Below, piece after piece: positions 10,440 through 19,831 of a stretch of DNA of 64,000 nt. The position numbers were made by a program, and so were the translations under genes. Within the stretch, counting starts at the first letter, position 1. Each line of letters opens with the position of its first letter. The notes beneath the pieces were generated by a model that worked only from the letters and a program-made list of their open reading frames with translations, did no database searches and was not told where the DNA came from. The stretch is from Cryptomeria japonica (taxonomy: Eukaryota > Streptophyta > Pinopsida > Cupressales > Cupressaceae): positions 909,795,009 through 909,859,008 of the forward strand of contig NC_081414.1 in the NCBI RefSeq assembly GCF_030272615.1, written 5' to 3'.

Positions 10440-11020
10440 TTAGCACGTCTAGGATGTAGATTAGCGCATACGAAGTACACGGTAGCGCATAGAAGTCAAT
10501 TTAGGGGTTGCGTCCGAAATAATTTTGGTAGCGCATAGGTCACCTGGGTTAGCGCGTCCACGTAGAATAGCGCAGGTAATGCGTTTAGTAGCGCTTTGGA
10601 GGAACAGGGTAGCGCGTAGGACTAACCTAGCGCATAGGAGTCGCAGAAGTTCGCATGAAACAGGGAGTTTAGCACGTAGGCATAACCTAGCGCATAGGGC
10701 TGAAAGGGTAGCACCTAGGCAAAGGGGTTTAGCGTGTAGGATAAACCCAGCGCATAGGATGAAAAGAAGAGCGCTTAGGGAGGATAGACTAGCGCGTAGA
10801 CAGAGTCTAGCGCATAGGGTAGTTTGGGTAGCGCAAGGGAGGAAAATATTAGCGCGTAGACAATGTCTAGCGCATAGGCGAAATTAGATAGCGCATGAGT
10901 AGAAAAGGGTAGCGCATAGATCAAATCTAGCGTAGAAGGCAGACAGACTAGCGTGTAGGACAAACAACCTAGCGCATGGGTTTGTTTTAGTGCATTTTAG
11001 GTCTGTTTTAGCGCATCCAT
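10440..11020. repeat. Array C: TAGCGCATAGG repeats with 60-bp higher-order period
   Basis: About 25-30 copies of TAGCGCATAGG/TAGCGCGTAGG and variants on the plus strand, inverse in orientation to arrays A and B. Between about 10611 and 10920 the copies fall every 20 bp or so in sets of three, giving a 60-bp period. Because 60 is divisible by three, a plus-strand frame stays open at 10525-10887 (repeating L-A-R-R and L-A-H-R), but it has no ATG. Confidence 0.85.
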
Positions 11021-11220
11021 AAAAATTTTGTGTTTTGGGCAAATTTTGAAAAGTTGTGTTTTTGCGTGCCTGTCGTGTTTTTGATGTATGTATCCAAGAT
11101 GAGTATTTGTATAACTTGTTTTGATGTGCAATTTTCCAAGTTATGTATAGATATCAAGCTGTTTGTGTTGATCAGAACATGATTATTTGCATTGTCTGTT
11201 TTAAGTTCAAATGTGTATGA

Positions 11221-11440
11221 AAGCCTGAGTTGTTTTACAAGCCGATATGGGTTGGAAACTTGAGTTCTTTTACAAGTTTTGATATGGGTGGGAAACTTGA
11301 GTTGTTTTACAAGTTTGTGATTGTGGTACTTGAGTTGTTTTACAAGTTTTGATATGGTTTTTGAGAACTTGAGTTGTTTTACAAGTTTTGATATGGTTTT
11401 TGAGAACTTGAGTTGTTTTACAAGTTGATATGAAATGATA
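11221..11440. repeat. Minisatellite, about six copies of a 40-55 bp unit
   Basis: Units built on ACTTGAGTTGTTTTACAAGT followed by a variable TTTGATATGG tail recur about six times; the last copies are nearly identical. It lies at the truncated end of fragment X. Confidence 0.85.
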
Positions 11441-11489
11441 GGAGTTTGAACTTGATGTAGATGAGAAAATTTGTTTCATGTTTTTGATG

Positions 11490-12090
11490 TAAGTTTGATC
11501 AGCAAATCATGGGATTATCTTTTGAGCGCATTATCTGATCAGCAAATCATGGGATTATCAGATAGGTCTACTACTAAAGCTATTTGGGATCATTTGGAAA
11601 CACTGAATGAAGGAGATTCCACAGTGAAAAATTGCAAAACTTGAAAGCTTCGGGGTTAGGTATGAACATATGAAAATGGAAGAAGATGAAAGGATTTTTG
11701 CTTTTATGGAAAGAGTAAATGAAATTGTTTTGGGTATTAAATGTTGTGGAGGAACCTTAAGTGAGGATGAAATTGTTTCAAAAGTTTTAAGAGGATTTCC
11801 ACCGACATATAAAATGAAGGTTACTACTATAAATGAGTTAAGAACAATGCCTAATACAACAGTAACTAGGGATACATTAATTGGAAAACTTTTAGCCTTT
11901 GAAATTGAGGAATTTGGTCCTTTTGCTACTATAAAGATACATTTAGCTTTTAAAGAATCTACATCATTTGCAGCATCATTTGACAAGTCTGATTGGAAAG
12001 CCTTTTATGCAAGAGAACTTGAAGAAAGAAGGAAAGAAAATGAAGAACTTGAAGAACTTGAAGCATTATTTGCAAAGAAAATGCCTATTC
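11490..12090 (+). pseudogene. Ty1/Copia gag scrap
   Basis: The plus-strand translation from about 11670 (KMEEDERIFAFMERVNEIVLG, then DWKAFYARELEERRKENEELEELEALFAKKMP) is close to the gag of E4 at 33600-34145. At DNA level the match begins around 11538 and is preceded by a tandem duplication of about 42 bp (ATCAGCAAATCATGGGATTATC occurs at about 11499 and again at about 11541). One frame disruption lies near 11625-11640. Similarity stops after the KKMP codons, before the zinc knuckle, and no LTR, protease or pol is attached. It is a truncated relic of an E4-like element. Confidence 0.85.
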
Positions 12091-13084
12091 ATCTAAGAGT
12101 AAGGCATATAAGAGCTTTGAAAGCATCAACCATTCTCATCATTAATAGGAGCTTTGAAGACATTAAAGAATAATAGGAGATCATCGACTGTTGATTGGCT
12201 TATACCTGTCCCTTAGGGTTTGCTATGGTTTCATGCTATTTTCATGTCTTTGTATGAGCTTTATGATATTCATTTTCAGATTTACATTCATGCTTGAGAT
12301 CCACTATTGCATTTGTGATTTGAAGCATTTATATTTACATTTACATTCATTTAGGGTTTACTCTCCAAGCGTAGGGTAGAACTCTAGATTTACTTTCTTG
12401 TTCATTTAGGATCTTGCAAACACACAAGATTCTTGCACACACATTTTCAATACATTATTAACTATTTTTGGAGGTGGAAATAATCAAAACAAGGTGATTG
12501 ACTAAGGCAACACCCTATATAGCCACCTAGACACCATTTTTCAGGTTTTAGGTGCAAGTACAAAAATTTGACGAGCACACAATCTTTGGAGTCCACAGAA
12601 CACACAAGTGCAGACTTAAGGATAGAAACAGATCCCAGTTTTTAGACCAGGGCATAGTGCCTTTCTCCACGACCAAGGCGTGTCACCCTGGTCCTCCCTA
12701 TTTTCCTACTTCTTTTGGCAGTTCAACAGATCAAAGACTCGAACAATAATTTCCAAAGGTACAACAAGGTGGAGTATCAGGGACCAAGGCATGGTGCCCT
12801 AGTTCTGCTCAATTAGCTTCAAATTTCAATGACAAGTGCACATTTGAATTCCCCTCCATGCTCTGTATCCAGTGTCTTAGTTTTAGATTTGCATGGTTCA
12901 GTGTTTTCAATTTACATTCGCATATTTATTTATCTCCTAGCATAGTTTATCATTGCATCACATTTTGCATATCTCCTCTTCATAGCAGCAAATGAATAGA
13001 AACCCTAAAGATATTCTTTGACTCTCTCTCTCTTTTGCAAGAATTAGTCAAAGTGAATCATCTCCTTAGGCTCTTTCGTATTCC
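12091..13084. other. Unassigned repetitive sequence, possibly LTR end plus leader
   Basis: No coding domain recognised. The stretch 12480-12800 has an LTR-end/leader flavour and contains inexact repeats of a phrase of the type ACCAAGGC(A/G)TG(G/T)(T/C)GCCCT at about 12645, 12671 and 12782. A CT-rich run lies near 13020-13035. Assigning it would need a repeat library. Confidence 0.3.
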
Positions 13085-14489
13085 AATGTATGGAGGAAAG
13101 TAGGGTTAGGTCCTAAACTACCCAATCCCATTTTTCACCTACACAAGAATATCCTATTATTTCTCTCCTTCCAAATGCTCCAGCTCAAGTGAGATGGAAT
13201 TTTCCTCCAAAGTTGTTGAGCCAGGGGGTTAGTAGTTAAGTGCCCCCACTCTTGTAACAATTGAGTCAAGTTCTCATTCATAGTCTAGAAAAGATTAAAT
13301 TAATGATAAACCATACCCCAAAGGGTTTTAGCAAAAGCACAATGTAGTAATAGATGTGAAGAATTTTCTTCATCAGTCTTGCACAAAACACATTTGTTAG
13401 GAAATTGGAAACCTATCTTAGATATATTATCCTGTGTGAGGATCTTATTGTGGAGTGCAATCCACCAAAAGAAGAAGTTGATTTTAGGGATGAGGTAGGG
13501 GTTCTAGGTTTGCTTCCACCAAGAAAGAGAATTGTTATCACTATGAATATTGTAGTAAGAAGTTTTCACAAAGAAATCCCCACTTGAATTCCATCTCCAA
13601 ATAAATGTATCCTCTCTAGGGAAAAGGGGTTGGTAATAGGCAGAAGATGGGGTTGGTAATAACAATAGGCAAAAATGTCCTTCCAAGTGTTATTAGAGAG
13701 GTAGTTACAAACCCACTGACCAAAGAACTCAATGGTATAGTATTAGATCCTCCTAAGGGAGGGGGAGCAAACTAGAGGTTTATCTCCCAACAAATAGTCT
13801 TCCCAGAAGAGAATGTTTCTCCCATTTCCAATGAGCCACTTCATACCCTATGAAATAATATATCTACACTTAAGAATATTGTTCTAGATTGTGGTGCCCC
13901 TAGGGAGCCCATCCATATCCATGCACTTGTGGAAGTTGTCTTGACCAAGGTACTTTGTACACATAATGCGGCCCCAATCATTGTTTTGGCACATCAGCTT
14001 CCAGGTATTTTTAGCCATAAGGACCTTGTTAAAATGAGAAATTTTCCTAATCCCCAACCCTTCATTGATTTTTGGGTAACAAACTTTATTCCAACTGACC
14101 AGGGCTAACCTTTTCTTTTCTTCCATGTTTGTCCAAAGGAAACTTATTTTAATTCTTTCCAATTTCTTAGCCATTGAGGTTAAGATTTTGAAGAGGGAAA
14201 GGAAGTACATAGTGATTTCCTAAAGAGAGGAGGCTAGGAGTTGGAGTTTCCCAGCACAACTGCGAAATCTACCCTTCCACCCTGCCAATTTCTTCTGCAT
14301 TCTCTCAATGATAGAAACCCAAAAGGAGTTAGAGACTTCCTTAACAGATGTGGCAGCCCAAGGTAAGTGAGCAAGAGGGAAGGAATCTACCATCCCAAAA
14401 TACCCATGAATTTGGCTTGAAGTCTTTTAGCAGTATGGAAGAAATAAATGTTGCTTTTATCATAGTTGATTTGTTGGCCCGACAATGCT
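13085..14489 (-). pseudogene. L1-type LINE, 3' part of ORF2 (end of RT and zf-RVT domain)
   Basis: Minus-strand translation gives the end of a LINE reverse transcriptase (ALSGQQINYDKSNIYFFHTAKR near 14410-14480, MAKKLERIKISFLW near 14130-14180). The plant zf-RVT region follows: LALVSWNKVCYPKINEGLGIRKI near 14040-14110, DTFIWRWNSSGDFFVKT near 13560-13610, then WWIALHNKILTQDNISKIGFQFPNKCVLC near 13381-13470. The frame is interrupted by stops and shifts (for example just before 14210 and near 13285) and reaches a terminal stop near 13137. No clear poly(A) tail is visible. The upstream half of RT lies at 19298-19831 beyond the E3 insertion. Confidence 0.85.
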
Positions 14490-15312
14490 TGATGCAGCCA
14501 TAACTAATGAAACCCTCAAAAGAGAATTGATCTGCTTATGCAGCAAGAGTAGCACAATGAAAGCAACAAGAAAACATAACAAGATTATAGAAATAGATCA
14601 TATTATTTCCTTAGAACTTCTGGCAACCAACCGGTTATCATCATACAATCATCTTAGAACATCCGGTAGTTAAACAGTTACGTGCAAGCTTCAAGCCAGA
14701 TACAATCCAATCGAGACTCTAAGAATCAACCAGATCACTAAATGTGAATTTCTAAATCCTTATTCTCAATTATAATTCCTCCGTCCTTACAAATGATTAC
14801 ATAATGCCATATTTATACCCATCAAAACATCCGGGTCAGCCACAAAAGATTACATTTACCAATGCAGGAAAATGAAACGTGTAACAAGGTCGACCCTAAG
14901 AATGAACAAAATATTTCCAAAAAATAACAACAAAGAAGTGCGGTTCAGTAGGAAGGTCGACCGCATGCCAAAGAACATCAGACAAGACCCAAAATAGATC
15001 CACATGCCAAGAATAGCTCCAATAATGGAGGAAAGTTAATCGGTAAGAACAAGAACTATCCCAGAACCTAGAAATAGTCAACCGGGAGCGATAACTAAAT
15101 GGAAAAGAATCCAAATGGACTGAAAATCTAGAATTAATCCCAAGAACCATCCTAGAAACAAAAAATATGATTTGTAATGAAAAACAAGCAACTATTGGTA
15201 CCAACCGATAAGAATACAGAAAACTGCACACTGAACTAAACAATAAAAAACTAAAAGGAAATATTTTTGGTTGATGCAAGATTTCTCATAGACTGAGGAT
15301 GCTCTTGCATCA
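14490..15312 (-). repeat. E3 3' LTR
   Basis: 823 bp, starting TGATGCAGCC and ending TTGCATCA on the plus strand. It matches the 756-bp copy at 18542-19297 with many substitutions plus indels: about 38 bp near 14790-14830 and about 13 bp near 14570 are missing from the other copy. This is an old insertion. Confidence 0.88.
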
Positions 15313-15397
15313 GACATCCCAGGTAGAAAAAGATGTTCCATGAGAGGCAACTCATGAACATCTAAAAGGGTTTGGGATAAAGACCCCATGCTCATTT

Positions 15398-16540
15398 TGT
15401 TAGGCCCAATATGAAAAGCTAATGTACTGAGAGGGGAGGGGTGAATCAGTACTCCAAAACTTTTCTTCAATAATAACTTTAGTGTTATGCATAAACCGAA
15501 TAGTGTAGTAACATAATATAAAGCTAAAACAAGTAGATAACAATCATACATGATTCACTCCATAACACATATATTTTGGTTATGTAGAAACTCTTGGTTA
15601 GACAGAAAAACTATGGTGGGGATGGCACCCACAACTTCACTACTGCAATAATAAAGAGTGCTCAGTTAGAGCTACATGTTTAGCTATTTCTGATAGCTTA
15701 CCTTGTTAGGAGTATCAAGATCTATTAGATCTACCTTACTAAAGGATTTCACAACACTTAAACTAAATGTTGCACCTAGTTAGAGGCTTTACAATTTATA
15801 GACTTGATTAGAGTCTTTTACCTTGTTAAAGGTTTCTCATACAACTTCAAAATATTACAATAAAATCATTACAAATATCTGCAACTTTACATCTGGAATG
15901 TTATAGCAGATTCTATATGCTCAGAATAAGTTACCTTGCTTACAGCATACCTCGGTAACCCATATAGTAACTCGGTAAACCCTTCTGTTTACTCTGTTCT
16001 TTGACTGTTCTTTGAAAACCTTCTTGATGACCTCTGTGTCTCCGTAACAGTCTTTTGACACTCATGCATACACACACTCTTTAATTCTTCACTCATGTTG
16101 TATAAATAGATCTCTTATGATGGTGATCCATTCATTGCTTCGATCTTACAAATATGATTTATCAAATGAATAACCATGCAAATTATTTCATTGGTTAGAT
16201 GACCTCAAAATCATACACAATCTTTAAGTGCAATTTCCAATGTGATAACGGTTAGATGTGCCTCAATCTTGTAACATGTTTTCATATGTATGTCTAGGTT
16301 CAATGAATCTGGTAACACATTTCACTCAGTGTATATCAACTCGGTGTGTCATCTTTGCTACTCGGTAGACATGAAATGATACTTAGTAGATAGCTTGGTG
16401 TATACTACATTTTTTGACTTACTTTCTTTTGTAACCGACTAGACTGTTCATGCTGACTGAATGTCTCGGTAGAGATAACTAACTAGGGTATATAGTATAA
16501 CTTTGACATAAAACTAATGGCAACTTGATAAGTAGTAACA
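15398..16540 (-). mobile_element. Solo LTR nested in E3, TSD CATTT
   Basis: 1143 bp from TGTTAGGCCC to AGTAGTAACA, flanked by perfect 5-bp duplications CATTT (15393-15397 and 16541-16545). In minus orientation its end (TTCACCCCTCCCCTCTCAG, then CCTAACA) resembles the end of the E4 Copia LTR, so it is probably a Ty1/Copia LTR left by LTR-LTR recombination. No ORF. Confidence 0.88.
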
Positions 16541-16545
16541 CATTT

Positions 16546-16879
16546 ATGATCCAAACATCTTCCTTATCTACCAACCTCTTCTTTAGCTCATCCTGGACCT
16601 TAACCGACTTCTCTAACCCTTGACTGTCTTTGTTTCTCTTCCTTTGCTTCAGATCTACACATTGTCTCTATTTACTTCTCTCTTTCTTCTGCAACTCTAA
16701 TTTGTTTTTTCCATAAGACTTTATTCGGTTTGTTATCATAAGATCTTTGTCATCCGTTTCTATCCATCATGCTTATTTATTAGATATTTTTCTAGACTCA
16801 TGTCACCTTCTGGTATTACGTATGCAACCGGGTTCTCAGTACTACAACTTTTCTCTGGACTCAAATTCTTCACCTCCTT
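16546..16879 (-). other. E3 internal remnant downstream of protease
   Basis: CT-rich sequence between the solo LTR and the protease scrap. No RT motif is recognisable, which places the internal deletion of pol here. Confidence 0.45.
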
Positions 16880-17071
16880 CTATTTCTCCTTCAAATAATT
16901 CAATGTGAACTTTTGCCCACCCTTCTCAATAGTGACTAGGTTTCTTCTACAGTCATAAATAGCTCCTCTATCAAACTGCCAAGGTCTTCCCAACAAGACA
17001 TGACAAGCACTCATAGATACAACATCACATAAAGCTTCATCTCCAAAAGACCCAATATTGAAATTCACCAA
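16880..17071 (-). pseudogene. E3 aspartic protease, fragment
   Basis: A 63-codon minus-strand piece containing DVVSMSACHVLLGRPWQFDR and IYDCRRNLVTI, the C-terminal half of a Ty3/Gypsy retropepsin (the LLGRPW block after the flap). The N-terminal part with the catalytic Asp is degraded across the preceding 300 bp. In the intact family this enzyme matures gag-pol. The HVLLGRPWQFDR wording is that of common plant Gypsy elements rather than of E1/E2 (RPWIHEMQAVPSTYH), so E3 is a different lineage. Confidence 0.8.
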
Positions 17072-17399
17072 ACACTATTCCTTTATTTTTATCTTTTGAT
17101 CATATTGTAACTAACTTACCATGTAAGGACAAGGATTATCAAGCTTTTTCAATCCAAGCTTCACTACCATCTCTTCGGATACCAAATTGTCAGTACTTCC
17201 ACTATCCACAATAACCTTGCAACACTTACCACCTTATTTGCACATAGTCTGAAAAAGACTCTTTCTCTAAGTAGATCTGGTATCCTCACTTCTCTACTCC
17301 ATCATGACTCTTCTGAACATAAGGGATTCTCCTTGCTTCAGTATACAGTTAGGTCTGGTAACTTCACTTTCTAGTTCCTCATTTGCCACACAACTTCTT

Positions 17400-18110
17400 G
17401 CCATTCCCTGCATACATTCATAAAATCTATGTCCGGTTTCTCCACACTTGAAACATTTGCTAGGAAGTTCTCTACCAGTACTATTAGTGCCTTTCCTCTA
17501 TATTTTTAGTTCTCATTCTTTACTCCACTTAGGTTTTGATTCCTCCTCAACATCCTGCTTCTCTATACTCATATGTCCCTTGAATCTCTCCTTCCCTCTA
17601 AGTTTATTTGGTTGTCTTCTTTTCATCTTCTCCTCAGCCTTCAAAGCATACTGGTAAGCTTCTTCAACTGTGGAAACCCTCAACATGCTCATCTCATCCT
17701 GAATGTTAAGTGCAACTCCATTTATATACCTCGCCACCTTTTCTCTCTCCATCTCTCTATGTCCAGATCTAATCATCACCTTGTATAATTCCTTAGTGTA
17801 CTCTTTCACAGTCATGTTTCTCTATTTCAGGTTCTATAACTTCTTGAACAATTCCAACTCATAGTCTCCCGGCATGAACTTGGCCTTCAATATTGCAACC
17901 ATCTATCTCCACTAAGTTATCTTCATTTCCGCATTCTCCACTCTGTCTTTCTGCAATTATTTCCACCATAAGGCAACACGCCCTTTCAACTTAGTCTATG
18001 CCAACTGGACTCTCTGCGGGTCCTTGACATCCTCAAACTTGAAGTAGTCCTCCAACTCTCTGATCCAATCAATCAGATCCTCCAGATTTAGCATTCAAGA
18101 AAAGTTTGAA
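17400..18110 (-). pseudogene. E3 gag with CCHC zinc knuckle, decayed
   Basis: Minus-strand translation reads LEDLIDWIRELEDYFKFEDV near 18010-18070, LKGRVALWWK near 17950-17990, LKAKFMPGDYELELFKKL near 17830-17890 and then the open stretch MTVKEYTKELYKVMI...EAYQYALKAEEKMKRRQ at 17513-17815. A perfect zinc knuckle C-X2-C-X4-H-X4-C (CFKCGETGHRFYEC) follows at about 17414-17455, in a different phase. Several in-frame stops are present. This is a classical Ty3/Gypsy capsid plus nucleocapsid. Confidence 0.85.
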
Positions 18111-18527
18111 ACTTCCAATTTATAAACTTTACTCGCTTGTGCCACTGCTCTCAAGAATCTTTCCTCTCTTCCATCCTCTGGTCCTTCATCCTCTTCTAAT
18201 TCAATCTCTTCACCGACTTCTTTGTACTCATCCTCAAATTTAGGGTTTCTTCGTAAACCAGCCAAAGCATTTCGGATTTCATTCCCACTTCATTCTTGAA
18301 GTCCTCCATCATCTGCTCTACCCTCTAGGGGTTTGTCCTTCTAGGCAGCATCTCCTCTTCCACTCTAGTGAACTTCCTCAACTTGGCAATCTGACTACCA
18401 GTTTCAATTGCCTCCCCTCAAAGATCTATTAAACACACGTGCAACCTACCTCCAATCAATGATCTATCCACCCAAAGGAATGCCTCAATGTTCGTAAACA
18501 ACTCTTCCACCAACCAGTTCATAACCA
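18111..18527 (-). other. E3 leader and degraded gag start
   Basis: Sequence between PBS and recognisable gag. It is rich in CT on the plus strand and includes an acidic Glu-rich stretch in minus translation near 18160-18230. No start codon can be fixed because of decay. Confidence 0.45.
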
Positions 18528-18539
18528 GCTCTGATACCA
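18528..18539 (-). other. E3 primer-binding site (initiator Met-tRNA)
   Basis: The minus strand reads TGGTATCAGAGC, two bases after the LTR end. This is the standard plant PBS complementary to the 3' end of initiator methionine tRNA. Confidence 0.92.
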
Positions 18540-18541
18540 CT

Positions 18542-19297
18542 TGATGCAGCCATAACCGATGAAACCCTCAAAAAAGAATTGACCGACTTATGCAGCAAGA
18601 GTAACACAATGAAAGCAACAAGATTACAGAAATAGATCATATTATTGCCTTAGAACTTTCAGAAACGAACCGGTTATCATCATACAATCATCTTAGAACA
18701 TCTAGTAGTTAACGGGTTACATGTAGGCTTCAAGCTAGATACAATCCAACCAGGACTCTAAGAATCAACTAGATCACTAAATGTGAATCTTAATCCTTAT
18801 TCTCAATTATACTTCCTCTACCCTTACAAATCCGGGTCCGCCACAAAAGATTACATTTACCAATGTAGGAAAATGAAATGTGTAACTAGGTCGGCCCTAA
18901 GAATGAACAAAATCTTTCTGGAAAATAACAACCAAGAAGTCTGGTTCAGCAGGAAGGTCAGACACACACCAAACAACATCAGACAAGACCCAAAATAAAT
19001 CAACATGCCAAGAACAACTCTGGTAATGAAGGAAAGTTAACCGGTAAGCACAAGAACTATCCTGGAAACCAAAAACAGTCAACCAAGAGCGATAACTGAC
19101 TAGAAAAGAATCTAAATGGACGAAAAATCTAGAATTAAGCACAAGAACCATTTTGGAAACCAAAAATATGATCTACAGTGAAAAGCAAGCAACTACCGGT
19201 ACCAACCAGTAAGAACATAGAAAACTACACACTAATTGAGAGGAAATATTTTTGGTTGATGCAAGATTGCTCATAGACCGGGGATGCTCCTACATCA
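18542..19297 (-). repeat. E3 5' LTR
   Basis: 756 bp, TGATGCAGCC to CTACATCA on the plus strand, paired with 14490-15312. It lacks about 38 bp near position 18829 and about 13 bp near 18622 relative to that copy. Confidence 0.88.
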
Positions 19298-19831
19298 CTT
19301 TTGCATAAAGATTAATGAATTTTTTCCACCCCCTCTCTTCAACCATCAAAGCCACCCCAAAAAGAATGGTGTCATTGATAAATTGCTGCCAAACAATAGG
19401 GGGGACCGAGAAAGTAGATTTGATCCCCAATAAGGTTTCATTGTTGATAAGAGAGTTGAGTTCCTGCCCAAGACCTTCACCATAATAATAAAAAGGTAAG
19501 GGGATAAAGGATCACCCTGGCGAAGCCCACTAGATGCCCCAAAGGGTTCACGAGGGACACTATTAACCAAAATATAATATCTTACCGTAGTGATGATGCA
19601 TTTCCTAATTAGGTTGAGCAGTTTATCACCAGCTCCAAGATTTTTAAGAACCTTGAACAAGAAGTTCCAATTCACTCAATCATAGGCCTTTGAGATATCA
19701 AGTTTGAACATCATACCAAGTCAACGGCCTTTGTCCATTGAATGAATAACTTCATGAGTGGAGATAGCAGCATCGAGGATTTGTCTTCCTAGAACAAAAC
19801 CTTTTTGGATTTGACTTATGTGCTTATATAT
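19298..19831 (-). pseudogene. L1-type LINE, front half of reverse transcriptase
   Basis: Minus-strand translation: SQIQKGFVLGRQILDAA near 19760-19815, MFKLDISKAYD near 19690-19720, then VNWNFLFKVLKNLG and the hallmark SSGLRQGDPLSPYLFIIM near 19485-19550. Two in-frame stops occur (near 19722 and 19678). The piece joins the LINE part at 13085-14489 across E3; the codons flanking the junction (NLYAK on this side, ALSGQ on the other) form one continuous frame. Upstream LINE sequence is missing: the left TSD of E2 follows at 19827-19831 and beyond E2 lies a TA microsatellite, so this LINE copy was already truncated there. Confidence 0.87.

Larger units (their letters stand above)
9828..11490 (-). 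mobile_element. X: 3' UTR fragment of a second E1-family copy
   Basis: Reading minus, this is the end of an element: array, hairpin, PPT, then the LTR at 8357-9827. The PPT and the T-rich hairpin region match the corresponding part of E2 (21683-21843) in order. No pol or gag of this copy remains; it is cut at about 11490 where a Copia gag scrap begins. Together with E1 it makes an internal-LTR-internal arrangement, as expected from unequal recombination between neighbouring copies or tandem insertion. Confidence 0.75.
14490..19297 (-). mobile_element. E3: internally deleted Ty3/Gypsy element nested in the LINE
   Basis: Minus orientation: 5' LTR 18542-19297, PBS for initiator Met-tRNA at 18528-18539, decayed gag with CCHC knuckle, a short protease piece, then 3' LTR 14490-15312. 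RT, RNase H and integrase are missing; without the nested solo LTR the internal part is only about 2.1 kb. It splits LINE codons so exactly that the LINE frame resumes on both sides. The target was apparently CTTTT, still intact on the right (19298-19302), while the left copy seems to have lost three T's. Confidence 0.87.

Noticed and set aside
10525-10887. 120-codon Arg/His/Ala-rich frame as a gene
   Set aside because: No ATG, and fully explained by a 60-bp tandem period of the GCGCTA array; kept only as a finding.
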